This document shows positions 52,956 through 53,086 of a stretch of DNA of 53,086 bases, in pieces; positions within the stretch are counted from its first letter, which is position 1; each line of letters starts with the position of its first letter. The notes below the pieces were generated by a model. The model worked only from the letters and a program-made list of their open reading frames with translations, was not told where the DNA came from and did not search any database. Source of the DNA: Candidatus Kapaibacterium sp. (GTDB taxonomy: Bacteria > Bacteroidota > Ignavibacteria > Kapaibacteriales > WFXC01); the NCBI GenBank assembly GCA_026996895.1, contig JALWJX010000044.1, forward strand, positions 6,615 to 59,700, read 5' to 3'. Both the position numbers and the translations under genes were made by a program.

Positions 52956-53086
52956 TTATCGCACCACGTGCACCGGCTGCACTAAGGTTTCCCGATTCTC
53001 CAGCGTCATCTTGCAGAAATACAACCCGCTCGCTACCAATTGCCCCTGCTCATCTCGCCCATCCCAGATCACTACCTGCTCACTCC
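52956..53086 (-). CDS. C-terminal part of a secreted protein with FlgD-like/T9SS-type sorting tail, partial
   Basis: Only the last 43 or so residues are present; the gene continues past the right edge. They read VVIWDGRDEQGQLVASGLYF and then a beta strand and HVVR before the stop at 52956-52958. The pattern WDGRD-x-G-x-x-V-x-S-G-x-Y is typical of FlgD-like or T9SS C-terminal domains in this group. The rest of the protein is unknown. Confidence 0.8.
   Translation of the reverse strand, partial: SEQVVIWDGRDEQGQLVASGLYFCKMTLENRETLVQPVHVVR

Noticed and set aside
1-53086. CRISPR array, cas10, cas1 or cas2 near cas6
   Set aside because: No run of 25-40 nt direct repeats with regular spacers was seen, and no reading frame shows Cas10 or adaptation motifs. 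The only tandem repeats found are the decamer array and the GGGAGCGC hairpin units.

Overview
The window looks like chromosomal core DNA of a bacterium in or near the Bacteroidota/Chlorobiota (FCB) group. Four things point there. At least one protein carries a type IX secretion (T9SS) C-terminal sorting domain, and a second is cut by the right end. The primary sigma factor is short and lacks region 1.1. Families typical of the group are present (DUF4286, DUF4293, DUF4212 with its symporter, VIT-type iron transporter, Bacteroidota-type AMP nucleosidase). Several promoters fit the Bacteroidota form TTG-N20-TAnnTTTG. Unlike many Bacteroidota, many genes here have clear Shine-Dalgarno sequences, which suggests a Chlorobi/Kapabacteria-like relative. 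The species cannot be named from the sequence alone. No tRNA, rRNA, insertion sequence or CRISPR array was seen.

Layout. Positions 1-7292 (minus strand) hold the str operon (rpsL, rpsG, fusA, tuf), a terminator, and the start of the S10 operon (rpsJ, rplC, rplD, rplW, rplB, rpsS). Positions 7293-11005 hold an outer-membrane barrel protein and a two-part sodium/solute symporter. Positions 11107-13949 (plus) hold a TRAP transporter pair with a secreted protein and a free-standing AtuA-like domain. Positions 13955-21212 (minus) hold pdxH, serA, serB, purA, a STAS protein, secF and secD. Positions 21342-24866 (minus) hold cas6 and two CARF-HEPN proteins. Positions 25155-27129 (plus) hold rlmN and a secreted protein. 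Positions 27130-31396 hold hairpin repeats, a large T9SS beta-propeller protein and a cysteine-rich secreted protein whose start is separated from its body by a decanucleotide repeat. Positions 31397-36495 (minus) hold lipA, the primary sigma factor and a bamD-led cluster. Positions 36511-39233 (plus) hold dapF and an S41 protease. Positions 39402-51311 (minus) hold an AMP nucleosidase/E1-rhodanese/VWA cluster, a parvulin chaperone, and a MoxR/M16/BadF/DUF3108/S41 cluster. Positions 51606-53086 (minus) hold a pseudouridine synthase, a HIT protein and the tail of a T9SS or FlgD-like protein.

The strongest leads are linked. The cas6/CARF-HEPN operon has no Cas10, no adaptation genes and no array in the window. 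The cysteine-rich secreted gene looks like a phase-variable contingency locus, out of frame in this copy. Both are preceded by the same 18-bp perfect palindrome (TTTGAGAAGCTTCTCAAA), exactly 13 bp upstream of the -33 TTG, which is 20 bp from the -7 box in both cases. This suggests one regulator controls both a nucleotide-signalled RNase pair and a switchable surface or secreted protein. In addition, nine minus-strand genes share an element close to GTTTCAYWAA at a near-constant 13-16 nt upstream of the start codon; it may be a translation leader signal.
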